Assembly (NCBI GenBank): GCA_964553325.1
Contig: CAZKKI010000080.1
Coordinates: 1 to 64,000, forward strand
Length of the DNA stretch: 64,000 nucleotides
Direction: 5' to 3'
Origin: BMS3ABIN04 sp964553325
GTDB taxonomy: Bacteria > Bacteroidota > Ignavibacteria > Ignavibacteriales > Melioribacteraceae
The translations under genes and the position numbers were made by a program. Shown here piece by piece: positions 17,327 to 26,993 of the stretch; within the stretch, counting starts at the first letter, position 1, and each line of letters begins with the position of its first letter. The notes under the pieces are model-generated. The model saw only the letters and a list, made by a program, of their open reading frames with translations. It was not told the DNA's origin and did no database searches.

Positions 17327-17489
17327 AAATTCATTTTCTTTTGTTTTTCAATGTTTTTGTGATCCCCGTCAACTCGTAAACTTAAAAAATGCTTCAAAAT
17401 CAGTTACTTGTTTCTTTTTTTTCAATATGATACACATGTAATTTTTACCGATTGTAACTTTTACAGGTAATTATCGAAAGAAATTGGGT

Positions 17490-17870
17490 TTACTTTAGTA
17501 TTACCGTAGAATAATTATCCGGATAAACCGTAACTTGCACTTTTACCGAATCATTTCCCGTAACCACTTCATTTCCGGTGCCTACAATAACAACCGACGA
17601 AGAATTTACGGAAGCAGTAAAAGTACCGTTTTCCGTAGTTGATAAATTCGAAGGTATTGTCCATCCTGTAAAAGATCTTCCTCCGCCGCCCATTTCTTTG
17701 GGTTTCCTGTAATATTGTTGCGCCATACTGGAAAGTTCTACACATTCGTGCAATAATAAATCTCTTTTGGAATCAATTGCATTAGCTGTAAATATATCTA
17801 TACCTGCAATGATTGCCACGCCGACTACTATAACTCCCAATAAAATTAATAACAACTGTTGTTGACCCAT
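17490..17870 (-). CDS. pilin-like protein with Gly2 N-terminus (paralogue 2)
   Basis: 126 residues beginning MGQQQLLLILLGVIVVGVAI, close to the paralogue at 16839..17249 through the first 30 residues. Further shared elements are LSSMAQQYYRKP, a Gly-rich loop (MGGGGRSF), and a C-terminal strand region with VGTGNEVVTGNDSVKV. Like its paralogue it has no classical prepilin leader and no Glu5, only Gly at position 2. It is the first pilus gene of the cluster and lies downstream of aspS. No sigma-54 site was seen in front of it, so the two pilins may be regulated differently. It could be a second major subunit or a minor/priming pilin. Confidence 0.78.
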   Translation of the reverse strand: MGQQQLLLILLGVIVVGVAIIAGIDIFTANAIDSKRDLLLHECVELSSMAQQYYRKPKEMGGGGRSFTGWTIPSNLSTTENGTFTASVNSSSVVIVGTGNEVVTGNDSVKVQVTVYPDNYSTVILK

Positions 17871-18064
17871 TACTTATTCTCCCGCTTAGTTTTCAATCTT
17901 TTAAACTAATCACCATTATCATCAAAAATTAAACCAATTTAATTTTCGGTATTATCGACAGATTTTTCTAATTTTTGATAGAAAGAGGGATTTCAAAATG
18001 AGAAAAGAAAGGATGCTCAAATCAAAAAAGAGGCATGAATTAAGGATTTTGAGTTAAAATTACA

Positions 18065-18094
18065 TGTAAATCTTACCGAAAGGTAAGATTTACA
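18065..18094 (-). terminator. 13-bp hairpin downstream of aspS
   Basis: A perfect 13-bp stem (18065-18077 with 18082-18094) is closed by a GAAA tetraloop. It lies 68 nt after the aspS stop and about 195 nt upstream of the first pilin-like gene. It has no long U-tract, but the stem stability suggests it separates aspS from the pilus operon. Confidence 0.5.
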
Positions 18095-18161
18095 ATTATA
18101 ATCAACCCATATTTATTCTATTGAACAAAATTAACCAACAGAAAGTAAGAGAAAAAACTTT

Positions 18162-19931
18162 CTAATCTCTAATTTTAATGTGTAATTCTCTTAACTGTTC
18201 ATTACTAACCGGAGACGGAGCTCCATCCATTAGTGAAATTCCGCTGGTTGTTTTTGGAAAGGCAATTACATCCCTAATCGATGAATTTCCGGTTAACAGC
18301 ATTACCATTCTATCCAAACCGAATGCAATACCGCCGTGCGGTGGTGCACCGTACTTAAACGCTTCGAGTAAGAAACCGAATTTTTCTTCCGCTTCTTCCG
18401 ATGAAATTCCAAGGGCGTTAAACATTTTCGATTGTAATGATGAATCATGTATTCTTATGCTTCCACCGGCAATTTCATTTCCGTTGAGAACCAAATCGTA
18501 TGCCCGTGCCCGTACTTTTCCGGGTTCTTTTTCCAACTTTTCAACATCTTCCAATTTAGGCGATGTAAACGGATGGTGCATTGCATAATATCTTTGAGTT
18601 TCGTCATCCCATTCAAAGAGTGGGAAATCCGTTACCCAAATTAAATTCGGTTTTTCTTCATTCTTTATTAAGTCCAACCTTCTGGCCATTTCCAAGCGTA
18701 AAGCACCCATTATCGACAAGGCTTTCAGTTTTTTCCCCGATATAATAAAAATCAAATCTCCGTTTTCAGCATTAAGCGTATTTATTATACCTTGTTTTTC
18801 TTCATCTTTAAGGAATTTGGCGATCGGCGCTTCAAGTGTATTTTCTTTAACTCTCATCCAAATCAAACCGCCGGCACCTAATTTTTTAACAAAATCGGTT
18901 AATACATCCAATTGGTTTCTTGTATAATCGCCGCATCCTTTTGCTAATAACGATGTTACAATCCCACCGTTTTCTATTGTGTCTTTAAAAACCCTAAACT
19001 CCGAACTTTTAACCACTTCGTTTAATGTGGTCATCTCCAATCCGAAACGCAAATCGGGCTTATCCGAACCATATTTTTCCATTGCCTCGTCAAAAGTCAA
19101 CCTACGCAACGGAATTTCAATATCGATATTTTTTACTTTTTTAAACACATCCTTCATCAACCCTTCCATCATGGAAAAAATATCTTCTTCGTGAACAAAA
19201 GACATTTCAACATCTATTTGAGTGAATTCCGGTTGCCTATCGGCACGCAAATCTTCGTCTCTAAAACATTTAACTATTTGATAATAGCGGTCGAAACCCG
19301 ATACCATAAGAATTTGTTTGTAAGTTTGTGGTGATTGAGGTAAGGCGTAAAATTTACCTTTGTGTAATCTGCTGGGGACAAGAAAATCACGCGCTCCTTC
19401 CGGAGTGCTTTTCATCAATACAGGTGTTTCAATCTCTACAAAGCCGTTCGAATCGAAATAATTGCGAACCACTTGATAAATTTTGTGACGTGTAAGTAGA
19501 TTTTCCTTCATTTCATTGCGTCTTAAATCCAAATACCTGAATTTCAAACGGAGTTCCTCGTTAACGTCTATATCGTCTTTTATTTGGAACGGAGGTGTTT
19601 TAGCCTTATTTAAAATTACTAACTTATCAACCATAACATCTACAAATCCGGTTGGGATTGCAGGATTTTCCGTCCCTTCCGGTCTTTTTCTTACTTTACC
19701 TTCAATCGAAATGACGTATTCCGACCTCAAATCTTTAGCCGCTTCATGGGCTTCGGAATTGTAATTGGGCTCGAATACAACTTGAGTTATACCGTATCTG
19801 TCCCGCAAATCGATAAAAATAACGCCGCCCAAATCACGTCGGTTATCAACCCAACCGTTAAGTATTACCCTTTCTTCTATGTTTTTTTCTCTAAGCTCTC
19901 CGCAAGTGTGCGTTCGTGTTTTGAAATCCAT
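18162..19931 (-). CDS. aspS: aspartyl-tRNA synthetase
   Basis: 589 residues, the bacterial AspRS length. An N-terminal OB-fold anticodon-binding domain (about 1-110, GWVDNRRDLGGVIFIDLRDR) precedes the class II catalytic domain. Motif 2 appears as FRDEDLRADRQPEFTQID and motif 3 as GIAFGLDRMVMLL near the C-terminus. A bacterial GAD insertion lies between (about 290-420). It charges tRNA-Asp (or also tRNA-Asn in organisms using the transamidation route, which cannot be judged here). It is a housekeeping gene on the same strand as the pilus cluster, but a strong hairpin follows it. Confidence 0.97.
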   Translation of the reverse strand: MDFKTRTHTCGELREKNIEERVILNGWVDNRRDLGGVIFIDLRDRYGITQVVFEPNYNSEAHEAAKDLRSEYVISIEGKVRKRPEGTENPAIPTGFVDVMVDKLVILNKAKTPPFQIKDDIDVNEELRLKFRYLDLRRNEMKENLLTRHKIYQVVRNYFDSNGFVEIETPVLMKSTPEGARDFLVPSRLHKGKFYALPQSPQTYKQILMVSGFDRYYQIVKCFRDEDLRADRQPEFTQIDVEMSFVHEEDIFSMMEGLMKDVFKKVKNIDIEIPLRRLTFDEAMEKYGSDKPDLRFGLEMTTLNEVVKSSEFRVFKDTIENGGIVTSLLAKGCGDYTRNQLDVLTDFVKKLGAGGLIWMRVKENTLEAPIAKFLKDEEKQGIINTLNAENGDLIFIISGKKLKALSIMGALRLEMARRLDLIKNEEKPNLIWVTDFPLFEWDDETQRYYAMHHPFTSPKLEDVEKLEKEPGKVRARAYDLVLNGNEIAGGSIRIHDSSLQSKMFNALGISSEEAEEKFGFLLEAFKYGAPPHGGIAFGLDRMVMLLTGNSSIRDVIAFPKTTSGISLMDGAPSPVSNEQLRELHIKIRD

Positions 19932-20020
19932 TTATATTTTTCTCCCGGTAAAAATTTAGTTTGCTAAAATAATCAATTACAAAAGTTTATACAACACGGG
20001 CAAGTATCAAACGGAATAAA

Positions 20021-20052
20021 TAAAAAAGGTCGATCCATAAACGAATCGACCT
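20021..20052 (-). terminator. rho-independent terminator after the Ig-like lipoprotein gene
   Basis: An 8-bp stem pairs 20027-20034 (AGGTCGAT) with 20045-20052 (ATCGACCT). The minus-strand 3' side runs into six T residues. It lies 20 nt after the stop at 20073. Confidence 0.8.
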
Positions 20053-20072
20053 AAATAAAATCGATAGGTTAA

Positions 20073-21464
20073 CTAGCGGGCGGAACCAAAAAGCTCAACA
20101 CTTGCTTTACCGTTCGGTCCGTTTGTTAAAATTTTCACAGAAACATTTTGTAGTGTATCCACATCCGGTTTTTTATCATATAAAACGAATGAAAACGAAG
20201 TATAACCGAACATCACATCGGGATATTGAATTTCCGTATCACCCGCAACTTCAACTTCGCCTGTGGCGGAAACCGTGATTGATTGCCCTTCCGACATGGG
20301 ATTTCCATTTATGTCGCGAACCGTGTACGTAAATGTCTGAGAACCTCCGTTCGGCAAACTAAACGATGTAGGTGAAACTTCTATTATCGGTCCGCCGCTC
20401 AACAACCGCAGTGCCTGGGTTTTAAGGGTATTATAATTTTCATCCGCCGTGTAAGCTGATACCGTAAAAAATCCAGGACCGTAAACGGAATCGACCGGAT
20501 GACCTTGTGTAAGTAAGGTTACCGATGCTCTGCCTAAGTCGTCCGTTAATGCGGAACCGTCTATAATACCCGAATTGGTATTAAAGTAAACGGCCGTGCC
20601 GGGTCTAACCGGATTAGAATATTTATCGCCCACAAAAGCGGTAAACTGAATCGAAAAACCCAAAATACCTAATGCCGGGTAGTTCAATTTTTCCGAAGCA
20701 ACATCGAACAACCCATCGTAAGGTAAACCACCGTGAATTGCTATCAATACCGGTTTCGACCTGATAATACCTTGTGAAGTATTAATTTCCGCTACTATTT
20801 GCACAACGCCGGCAACCGTTCCGCTATTTAAAACCACGGTTGCTCTACCCAACGTATTTGTTTTAACGGAGGAAGGATAAAGGTATTCCCCGCCGCCGGG
20901 ATGTGAACCGAATTTAAAATTAACTGTAACGGCATGATTCAAATCAATCGGAACACCGTTCGAATCCCGCACTTCAAAAATAATTTCCGCGCTTTCCAAT
21001 GCTCCGCTTTCTTTAACGCCGATACTTTCGCTCGATTGATCAAACAAATAAATTGAAGCCGCATCACCGGAGTTCGACGGAATATCGCCGCCCGAAGTAT
21101 CCGCTACCAGTTGAAATGCGGGAACTTCAAGCGCCGGATTGTCTTTCGTAGCAAACACAACTGCGGTATCCGGCAAAAATCCACCCTTCGATGCAATTAT
21201 CAATAAATCTTTATCTTTGTCAATTCCAAAAACCGTTGAATAGCTACCTTGACTGTTCGTCACGGTTCCGGTTAAAGTATCACCATCGGTAATCTTAATC
21301 GTGGCTCCATCTATCGGATCACCCGATGCTGCGGAGATAACTATTCCGGAAATTGTTATTTCGGTCAGATCAGACGATGTAGGATTCTCTTCGGTGCTTT
21401 CGCATCCGAATAAAAACATTATCAGTGGAAAAATTAAAATTAAACTAACAAGCGATTTTTTCAT
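20073..21464 (-). CDS. lipoprotein with carboxypeptidase-regulatory and Ig-like (Big-1 type) domains
   Basis: 463 residues from the ATG at 21464. This start gives a compact lipoprotein signal (MKKSLVSLILIF ... LFGC); an ATG 11 codons upstream at 21497 is also possible. Neither start has a clear ribosome-binding site. After the lipobox come a carboxypeptidase-regulatory-like domain (ISGIVISAASGDPIDGATI and a GSY turn) and two or three Ig-like domains. These carry Big-1 signatures such as TNTLGRATVVLNSGT and TDDLGRASVTLL. It should be lipid-anchored at the envelope as an adhesin-like or structural protein. It is upstream of aspS on the same strand, with a terminator between them. Confidence 0.8.
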   Translation of the reverse strand: MKKSLVSLILIFPLIMFLFGCESTEENPTSSDLTEITISGIVISAASGDPIDGATIKITDGDTLTGTVTNSQGSYSTVFGIDKDKDLLIIASKGGFLPDTAVVFATKDNPALEVPAFQLVADTSGGDIPSNSGDAASIYLFDQSSESIGVKESGALESAEIIFEVRDSNGVPIDLNHAVTVNFKFGSHPGGGEYLYPSSVKTNTLGRATVVLNSGTVAGVVQIVAEINTSQGIIRSKPVLIAIHGGLPYDGLFDVASEKLNYPALGILGFSIQFTAFVGDKYSNPVRPGTAVYFNTNSGIIDGSALTDDLGRASVTLLTQGHPVDSVYGPGFFTVSAYTADENYNTLKTQALRLLSGGPIIEVSPTSFSLPNGGSQTFTYTVRDINGNPMSEGQSITVSATGEVEVAGDTEIQYPDVMFGYTSFSFVLYDKKPDVDTLQNVSVKILTNGPNGKASVELFGSAR

Positions 21465-21669
21465 GGCGGCTTTAGATTTTGTGAGTAAAAATTTCATTTA
21501 TTATCGAACTTAATTAAATTCTTTTGAGAGATTAATCTATTTTTCACGTAAATTATTATATGTAAATTAAAAAATATTCTTTTTAATAACAAATTTTTTA
21601 TTTATGTATCTTATTTTATTTCAACGCATTAGAAAAACCATCTAAAGTAAAATTTCAAGCGGTCGACAA

Positions 21670-22812
21670 ATGAAAATTTTGATAGACGAAAATATCGCTT
21701 ATGCCGAACAAGCATTTTCCACAGTTGGCAGTTGTTCGCTTGCCAACGGAAGAGAATTCACACATGAAATTGTAAAAAATTACGACGCTCTAATCATTCG
21801 CTCGGTTACGCAAATAAACAGAACACTTTTACGGAATACAAATATAAAATTTGTCGGTACAACCACAATCGGAACCGACCACATGGATTTGAAATATCTG
21901 AAAGAAGCCGGTATCGGGTTTGCTTACGCTCCCGGCTGCAATTCCCAAAGCGTTGCCGAATATGTATTCGGCGCAATTTCCAATTTTGTGAATAGTCAAA
22001 ATTTGGAATTCGAGAATTTAACAATCGGAATAATCGGCAAGGGAAATATCGGTTCCAAAGTATTAAGGATGGGTAGGGCACTTGGAATGAAAGTGCTGGT
22101 TAACGATCCTCCGCTCGAAAGGAAAACGGGTGAAAAAGGATTTGTTTCTCTCAACGAAGTTTTGACGGCGGATATCATTACCTTGCATGTGCCGCTTACA
22201 TTCGAAGGAACCGATAAAACTTTTCATTTGATTGACGAAAAAGAATTGAACTCATTGAAACAATCGGTTATGTTTATAAACTCTTCTCGCGGAGCAGTTG
22301 TAAATAATAAAACTCTTTTAACAAAGTTAAATGCCGGACAAAACATTTTCACAGTGCTTGATGTTTGGGAAAACGAACCGCGAATAAATCGGGAATTACT
22401 TCGTAAAGTCAATTTGGGAACTCCGCACATTGCAGGTTATTCGCTCGAAGGAAAAGTTAACGGAACAAAAATGATTTACGATGCGTTTTGTAGATTTTTT
22501 AATATGGAACCGACGTGGAAACCCAATCTCCCACAAATTCCGAATAACGAAATCGTTCTTGACGGAAACGAAACAACGGAACCGGCAGTTCAAAAAATTT
22601 TCCGTAAAGTTTACAACATCGAAAAAGACAGTGCAGAGCTAAAAAAATATTCGAGCTTGCCCGAAACGGAGCTTGCAAAAAAATTCGACGAACTCCGAAA
22701 AAATTATCCTCTGCGCAGAGAATTGAGAAATTATATTGTTAGATTTCCGAACGGGAATAAAAAACTGATTGAAAAACTAACAAACTTCGGGGCATTTGTT
22801 AAAACGGTTTAG
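21670..22812 (+). CDS. pdxB: erythronate-4-phosphate dehydrogenase
   Basis: 380 residues of the D-2-hydroxyacid dehydrogenase superfamily with the PdxB layout. The N-terminus MKILIDENIAYAEQAFSTVG and the segment VGTTTIGTDHMDLKYL are typical. The NAD-binding motif is GIIGKGNIGS. The catalytic Arg lies in INSSRGAVV, Glu near NEPRIN, and His in LGTPHIAGYSLEGK, a PdxB hallmark. A C-terminal extension of about 90 residues corresponds to the PdxB dimerisation domain. It oxidises 4-phosphoerythronate in the DXP-dependent pyridoxal phosphate pathway. It is divergent from the lipoprotein gene and 54 nt upstream of the DUF4159 gene. Confidence 0.93.
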   Translation: MKILIDENIAYAEQAFSTVGSCSLANGREFTHEIVKNYDALIIRSVTQINRTLLRNTNIKFVGTTTIGTDHMDLKYLKEAGIGFAYAPGCNSQSVAEYVFGAISNFVNSQNLEFENLTIGIIGKGNIGSKVLRMGRALGMKVLVNDPPLERKTGEKGFVSLNEVLTADIITLHVPLTFEGTDKTFHLIDEKELNSLKQSVMFINSSRGAVVNNKTLLTKLNAGQNIFTVLDVWENEPRINRELLRKVNLGTPHIAGYSLEGKVNGTKMIYDAFCRFFNMEPTWKPNLPQIPNNEIVLDGNETTEPAVQKIFRKVYNIEKDSAELKKYSSLPETELAKKFDELRKNYPLRRELRNYIVRFPNGNKKLIEKLTNFGAFVKTV

Positions 22813-22866
22813 TGAAACGATTTATTTTTCCCGCTGTTAAACAATAAAATGAATTAGAGCGAAACG

Positions 22867-23532
22867 GTGAAAGGAATACATTTAATTTTATTAGGAATTT
22901 TAATTTTCTCGAATGTTTTCGCCCAAAATAATTCCGGCGGAAAATTTCAAATAGCACGCCTCAAATATTCCGGCGGGGGCGATTGGTATAACGATCCTTC
23001 CGCGGAAGTGAACTTGTTAAAATTCGTTTCGGAAAATACGACGGTGGAAACTTTCCCCGAATATACATTTGTCGATATTGCAACCAACGATATTTTTTCT
23101 TATCCGTTTCTCTTTTTAACCGGACATGGAAACATCGTTTTAAGCACCGAAGAGGCAGAAAGACTGAAAACTTATTTGGAAAACGGCGGATTTTTATACA
23201 TCGACGACGATTACGGTTTGGATAAATCCATCCGACGCGAATTGAAAAAAGTCTTTCCGGAAAATCCGTTGGTCGAGTTGCCTTTTAATCACCCGGTTTA
23301 TCATATTTTGTACGGGTTCGATCAAGGTCCGCCTAAAATTCACGAACACGACGGCAAACCACCGCAAGGCTTCGGAATTTTCATCGGTAAAAGACTTGCC
23401 GTTTATTACACTTACGAAAGTAATCCGAGCGACGGTTGGGCAGATCCCGAAGTACATAAAGATCCGCCGGAAAAAAGAGAAGAAGCCCTTAAATTCGGAA
23501 CAAACTTAATTTTATATGTATTATCGAATTAA
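22867..23532 (+). CDS. secreted DUF4159 family protein
   Basis: 221 residues starting at GTG, with a signal peptide (ILLGILIFSNVFAQ, about 5-20). The body matches DUF4159: FQIARLKYSGGGDWYNDPS at the start, FLFLTGHGN, a GGFLYIDDDYG acidic turn and a C-terminal WADPEVHKDPP region. The fold resembles a glutamine-amidotransferase-like Rossmann domain without a visible catalytic Cys. The function is unknown. It is followed immediately (0 nt) by a DUF4175 gene, a pairing common in Bacteroidota and relatives. Confidence 0.88.
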   Translation: MKGIHLILLGILIFSNVFAQNNSGGKFQIARLKYSGGGDWYNDPSAEVNLLKFVSENTTVETFPEYTFVDIATNDIFSYPFLFLTGHGNIVLSTEEAERLKTYLENGGFLYIDDDYGLDKSIRRELKKVFPENPLVELPFNHPVYHILYGFDQGPPKIHEHDGKPPQGFGIFIGKRLAVYYTYESNPSDGWADPEVHKDPPEKREEALKFGTNLILYVLSN

Positions 23533-26500
23533 ATGATTACAACGGAAAACCACATACAAAACTTGGAACTTAAACTGAAAAGGGCTTACCGGAAACACGG
23601 TTTGCTTAATATTTTTAAGGGACTGATTCAATTCTCCGTCGCGGCGGTTTTGCTTATTCTTTTTCTAAGCGGCTTGGAGTATCTCGGAAATTTTTCTTCT
23701 TCCGTAAGAACAATATTTTTTTGGGCGGGATTGATTCTCCTTCTAACCGGATTTGCTTACTTTGTACTTTTACCGATTGTGAAAACCTTTAAACCTTTGA
23801 CAAAAAAAGATATTCTCAACACCGCTGCGGAAGTCGGTAAATTTTTAACCGGACCGGAAGACGAACTTATCAACACTCTTCAAATTTATTATGCAAAAAA
23901 TGAATCTTTTTCAGGTCAATTAATCGATAACGCCGTATCTTCGGTTTGCCGAAAAATTAAGAATATCGATTTTCAAAGTTTCTACGGAATTAATTTACTG
24001 AACAAATACCTCCGTTCTTTCGGGTTTTCGGCAATAATTTTCCTATTGCTTTTCGGGCTTTTACCCGGATTGCTTTCCGCTGCAAACAGAATACTCAATT
24101 ACGAACGCAATTTTACGCCTCCTCCGCAATTTACTTTTGTAATTCAACCGGGCGATACAACTATTACCAAAAACGAAAATGTTTTAATCGTAATAACGGT
24201 CGAAGGAAATGCACCCGAATTTATTGTTTTCAGAAAAAAATCGATTGAAGAAACAGAATTTTCCGGTAAAACGGTAAAACCGGACTCCGCAAATAAATTC
24301 TCAATCAAATTAAACGGAGTAAAAAGTTCTTTCGAATATTTCGCCGAAGCAAATAACATCAAAAGCGAAGTATTTAATGTTAAAGTAATTAACCGCCCTT
24401 TGCTCAGCGAATTGGAAATGGAAATAATTCCTCCGGCCTATTCCAAACTTCCGAAGGAAATTTTAAGAAACAACGGAAATATTACCGCTCTTCCCGGCAC
24501 AAATGTTAATGTTTTGCTGAACGCTTCCCAACCGTTGGGCAATGCAAAAATCGTTTTTGCTTCCGGTAAATCGATAAAACTAAAAACAACAAACAATTCC
24601 GCAACAGGCAAATTCCGAATAAAAACAAACGACGAATATTATTTTTCCTTAATCGATACAAACGGCATTGGAAATATTAATCCGATAAAATATTCAATAA
24701 AAACTTTATACGACGAATATCCGGTTATCCAAATAATTTTACCAGGTAAAAACGTAAAGTTGCCGGAAGACGATAAATTGCCGCTGGCGGTCAAAATAAG
24801 AGATGATTACGGTTTAACGAAATTGTATCTTAATTACAGATTGTCATCGTCCGAATTCAAAAAAACACAAACCGGATTTTCAAAAACGGAAATTGCAATC
24901 GAAAAAAATTTACCGGAAGACGAAGTTTATTATTTATGGGATTTATTCCCGCTACGGCTTGCCGCTAACGATGTTGTTTCCTATTACTTCGAAGTTTTCG
25001 ACAACGATTATGTTAACGGTCCGAAATCCGCAAAATCCAAAATTTACACCGTCCGCGTTCCTACGTTAGACGAACTTTTTACGGAAGCCGAGGAAACCCA
25101 AATCAATGTAGAAAAAGAACTCCTCAAAACATTGAAGGAAGCGGAAAAACTTAAAGACGAACTGAAAAACATTAGCAACGAATTGAAAAGAAAAGAAAAA
25201 CGAATCAGTTGGGAAGAAAAAAACAAACTTGAAAAAACTTTAGAAAAATTTGAAAAATTAAATAATAAAATATCCGATATTAAAAAAAAGATGCGGGAAA
25301 TGCAAAGCGAATTGAACAAAAACAATTTGCTTTCGAAAGAAACGATGGAAAAATACATGGAACTGCAAAAGCTTTTGGACGAGATGAACAGCGAGGAGAT
25401 GAAAAAGGCTTTGGAAAAAATGCAAGAAGCGCTTCAAAAAATGATGCGGAACGATGTTCAAAACTCATTGGATAAATTGTCACTAAACGAAGAGATGTTT
25501 AAGAAAAGCATTGAACGGACTCTGAAATTGCTCAAGCGAATACAAATAGAACAAAAAGTCGACGAACTTGCAAAGCGCACCGAAGAAATCCTTAAAAAAC
25601 AAAACGAGCTTAAAAATGAAACCGGGAAAACCGATAAAAATAAAAACAACGAGCTAAGTAAAAAGCAGAACGAAATTACTAAAGATTTGGAACGGTTGGA
25701 AAAGGAAATGAAAAAATTAAAGGAAAAGATGAGTGAATTCAAAGATATGCCGAACGAAGATTTGGAAAAGATGATGAAAGAATTTACCGAACAAAAGAAT
25801 CAACAACTCTCCGAAAAAGCGGAAACCGAATTGGAAAAACAAGAAATGATGAAAGCGTTACGGACACAAAATAAAATTTCACAAAATATGCAAGAAATGT
25901 CCGGACAAATGCAGCAATTAAAATCGAGCTTGCAGCGGAAAAGCCAAATGCAAACTCTTGCCGAAATGATGAAAATAACAAACGATTTGATATCACTTTC
26001 GAAAGACGAGGAAAAACTAAAAAACGAAACCTCCCGCCTGCAAACCACATCGCCGGAGTTGGATAAAAAAGCGGAACGGCAATTCGAGTTACAAAACGAT
26101 GTAAACAAGTTGCTCAAACAAATGTCCGCGCTTTCCGAAAAAACGTTTGCAATTACTCCGGAAATGGGCAGGGCGCTCGGCACCGCAAAAGCAGACATGC
26201 ACAAAGCCATTTCCGCACTGCAAAGCAGAAACGGAACGATTGCCGCAATTCATCAAAAAAACGCAATGCAGCAATTAAACAAAGCCGCAACTCTGATGAA
26301 CAGTGCAATTCAACAAATGATGAGCGGAGGAAGCGGTGGCGGAATGATGTCGTTAATGCAACAAATGCAGCAACTTTCACAACAGCAGATGCGATTAAAC
26401 CAAATGACACAAATGCTCAAAAACGGCAATCTAACAATGGAACAGCAAGCACAACTGCAAAGACTTGCCCGTCAACAAGCAATAATTCAAAAATCGCTGG

Positions 26501-26895
26501 AAGAGTTGAACAAAGAAGCCGAAGAAGCCGGTGAATCGAAAAAGTTAACCGCTAACCTCGAAAAAATTCTAGAAGAAATGCAAGAAGTCGTTACAAATTT
26601 GGAAACTCAAAAAATCGACGACGACCTTATCAACAAACAAAAAAATATACTCTCCAAACTCCTCGATGCACAACGTTCAATCAATGAGCGCGATTACGAA
26701 AAGAAAAGAATTTCGAGAGCGGGAAAAGATTTCAAGTTGAAATCTCCGCCCGAATTAATTCCAAATGAAACCGCAAGAAAAAATTTATTACGCGAAGAAT
26801 TGATTAAAGCGATTAACGAAGGATACGCAAAAGATTATGAGGATTTAATCAGAAAGTACTACGAAGCACTCGAGAAAGAAGGTCAAGAAAAATAA
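23533..26895 (+). CDS. large DUF4175-like membrane and coiled-coil protein
   Basis: 1120 residues. Three transmembrane helices lie in the first 180 residues (about 28-48, 55-78 and 155-178). A beta-rich periplasmic part follows (about 195-520) with Ig-like segments. After that comes an unusually long charged coiled coil (about 530-900). A Met/Gln-rich stretch (about 775-990, for example MMSLMQQMQQLSQQQMRLNQ) is striking. The domain order fits DUF4175 proteins, whose role is unknown. The gene directly abuts DUF4159, so the products probably work together at the cell envelope. Many apparent open frames on the opposite strand here are shadows of the low-complexity repeats. Confidence 0.85.
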   Translation: MITTENHIQNLELKLKRAYRKHGLLNIFKGLIQFSVAAVLLILFLSGLEYLGNFSSSVRTIFFWAGLILLLTGFAYFVLLPIVKTFKPLTKKDILNTAAEVGKFLTGPEDELINTLQIYYAKNESFSGQLIDNAVSSVCRKIKNIDFQSFYGINLLNKYLRSFGFSAIIFLLLFGLLPGLLSAANRILNYERNFTPPPQFTFVIQPGDTTITKNENVLIVITVEGNAPEFIVFRKKSIEETEFSGKTVKPDSANKFSIKLNGVKSSFEYFAEANNIKSEVFNVKVINRPLLSELEMEIIPPAYSKLPKEILRNNGNITALPGTNVNVLLNASQPLGNAKIVFASGKSIKLKTTNNSATGKFRIKTNDEYYFSLIDTNGIGNINPIKYSIKTLYDEYPVIQIILPGKNVKLPEDDKLPLAVKIRDDYGLTKLYLNYRLSSSEFKKTQTGFSKTEIAIEKNLPEDEVYYLWDLFPLRLAANDVVSYYFEVFDNDYVNGPKSAKSKIYTVRVPTLDELFTEAEETQINVEKELLKTLKEAEKLKDELKNISNELKRKEKRISWEEKNKLEKTLEKFEKLNNKISDIKKKMREMQSELNKNNLLSKETMEKYMELQKLLDEMNSEEMKKALEKMQEALQKMMRNDVQNSLDKLSLNEEMFKKSIERTLKLLKRIQIEQKVDELAKRTEEILKKQNELKNETGKTDKNKNNELSKKQNEITKDLERLEKEMKKLKEKMSEFKDMPNEDLEKMMKEFTEQKNQQLSEKAETELEKQEMMKALRTQNKISQNMQEMSGQMQQLKSSLQRKSQMQTLAEMMKITNDLISLSKDEEKLKNETSRLQTTSPELDKKAERQFELQNDVNKLLKQMSALSEKTFAITPEMGRALGTAKADMHKAISALQSRNGTIAAIHQKNAMQQLNKAATLMNSAIQQMMSGGSGGGMMSLMQQMQQLSQQQMRLNQMTQMLKNGNLTMEQQAQLQRLARQQAIIQKSLEELNKEAEEAGESKKLTANLEKILEEMQEVVTNLETQKIDDDLINKQKNILSKLLDAQRSINERDYEKKRISRAGKDFKLKSPPELIPNETARKNLLREELIKAINEGYAKDYEDLIRKYYEALEKEGQEK

Positions 26896-26922
26896 TTCGT
26901 TTCTTCGATTTTTTTAGCCACA

Positions 26923-26978
26923 CTGCCCCGGGGTAATGGGGCAGCATGACGTATGGTAGTCTGGGAGACGTTTACCAT
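26923..26978. repeat. paired hairpins of unusual composition between convergent genes
   Basis: Two consecutive palindromes fill the gap between convergent genes. The first pairs 26923-26929 (CTGCCCC) with 26938-26944. The second pairs 26953-26958 (ATGGTA) with 26973-26978 (TACCAT) and an inner GTCT/AGAC stem. The segment is much richer in GC than its surroundings. It may be a REP-like element or a bidirectional terminator; no other copy was noticed in this window. Confidence 0.45.
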
Positions 26979-26993
26979 GAGCAAAACAAACGG

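Noticed and set aside
25044..26410. Several long minus-strand frames opposite the DUF4175 gene
   Set aside because: They are antisense shadows of Lys/Glu/Met/Gln-rich codons (giving Phe/Ser/Leu-rich products) with no start signals.
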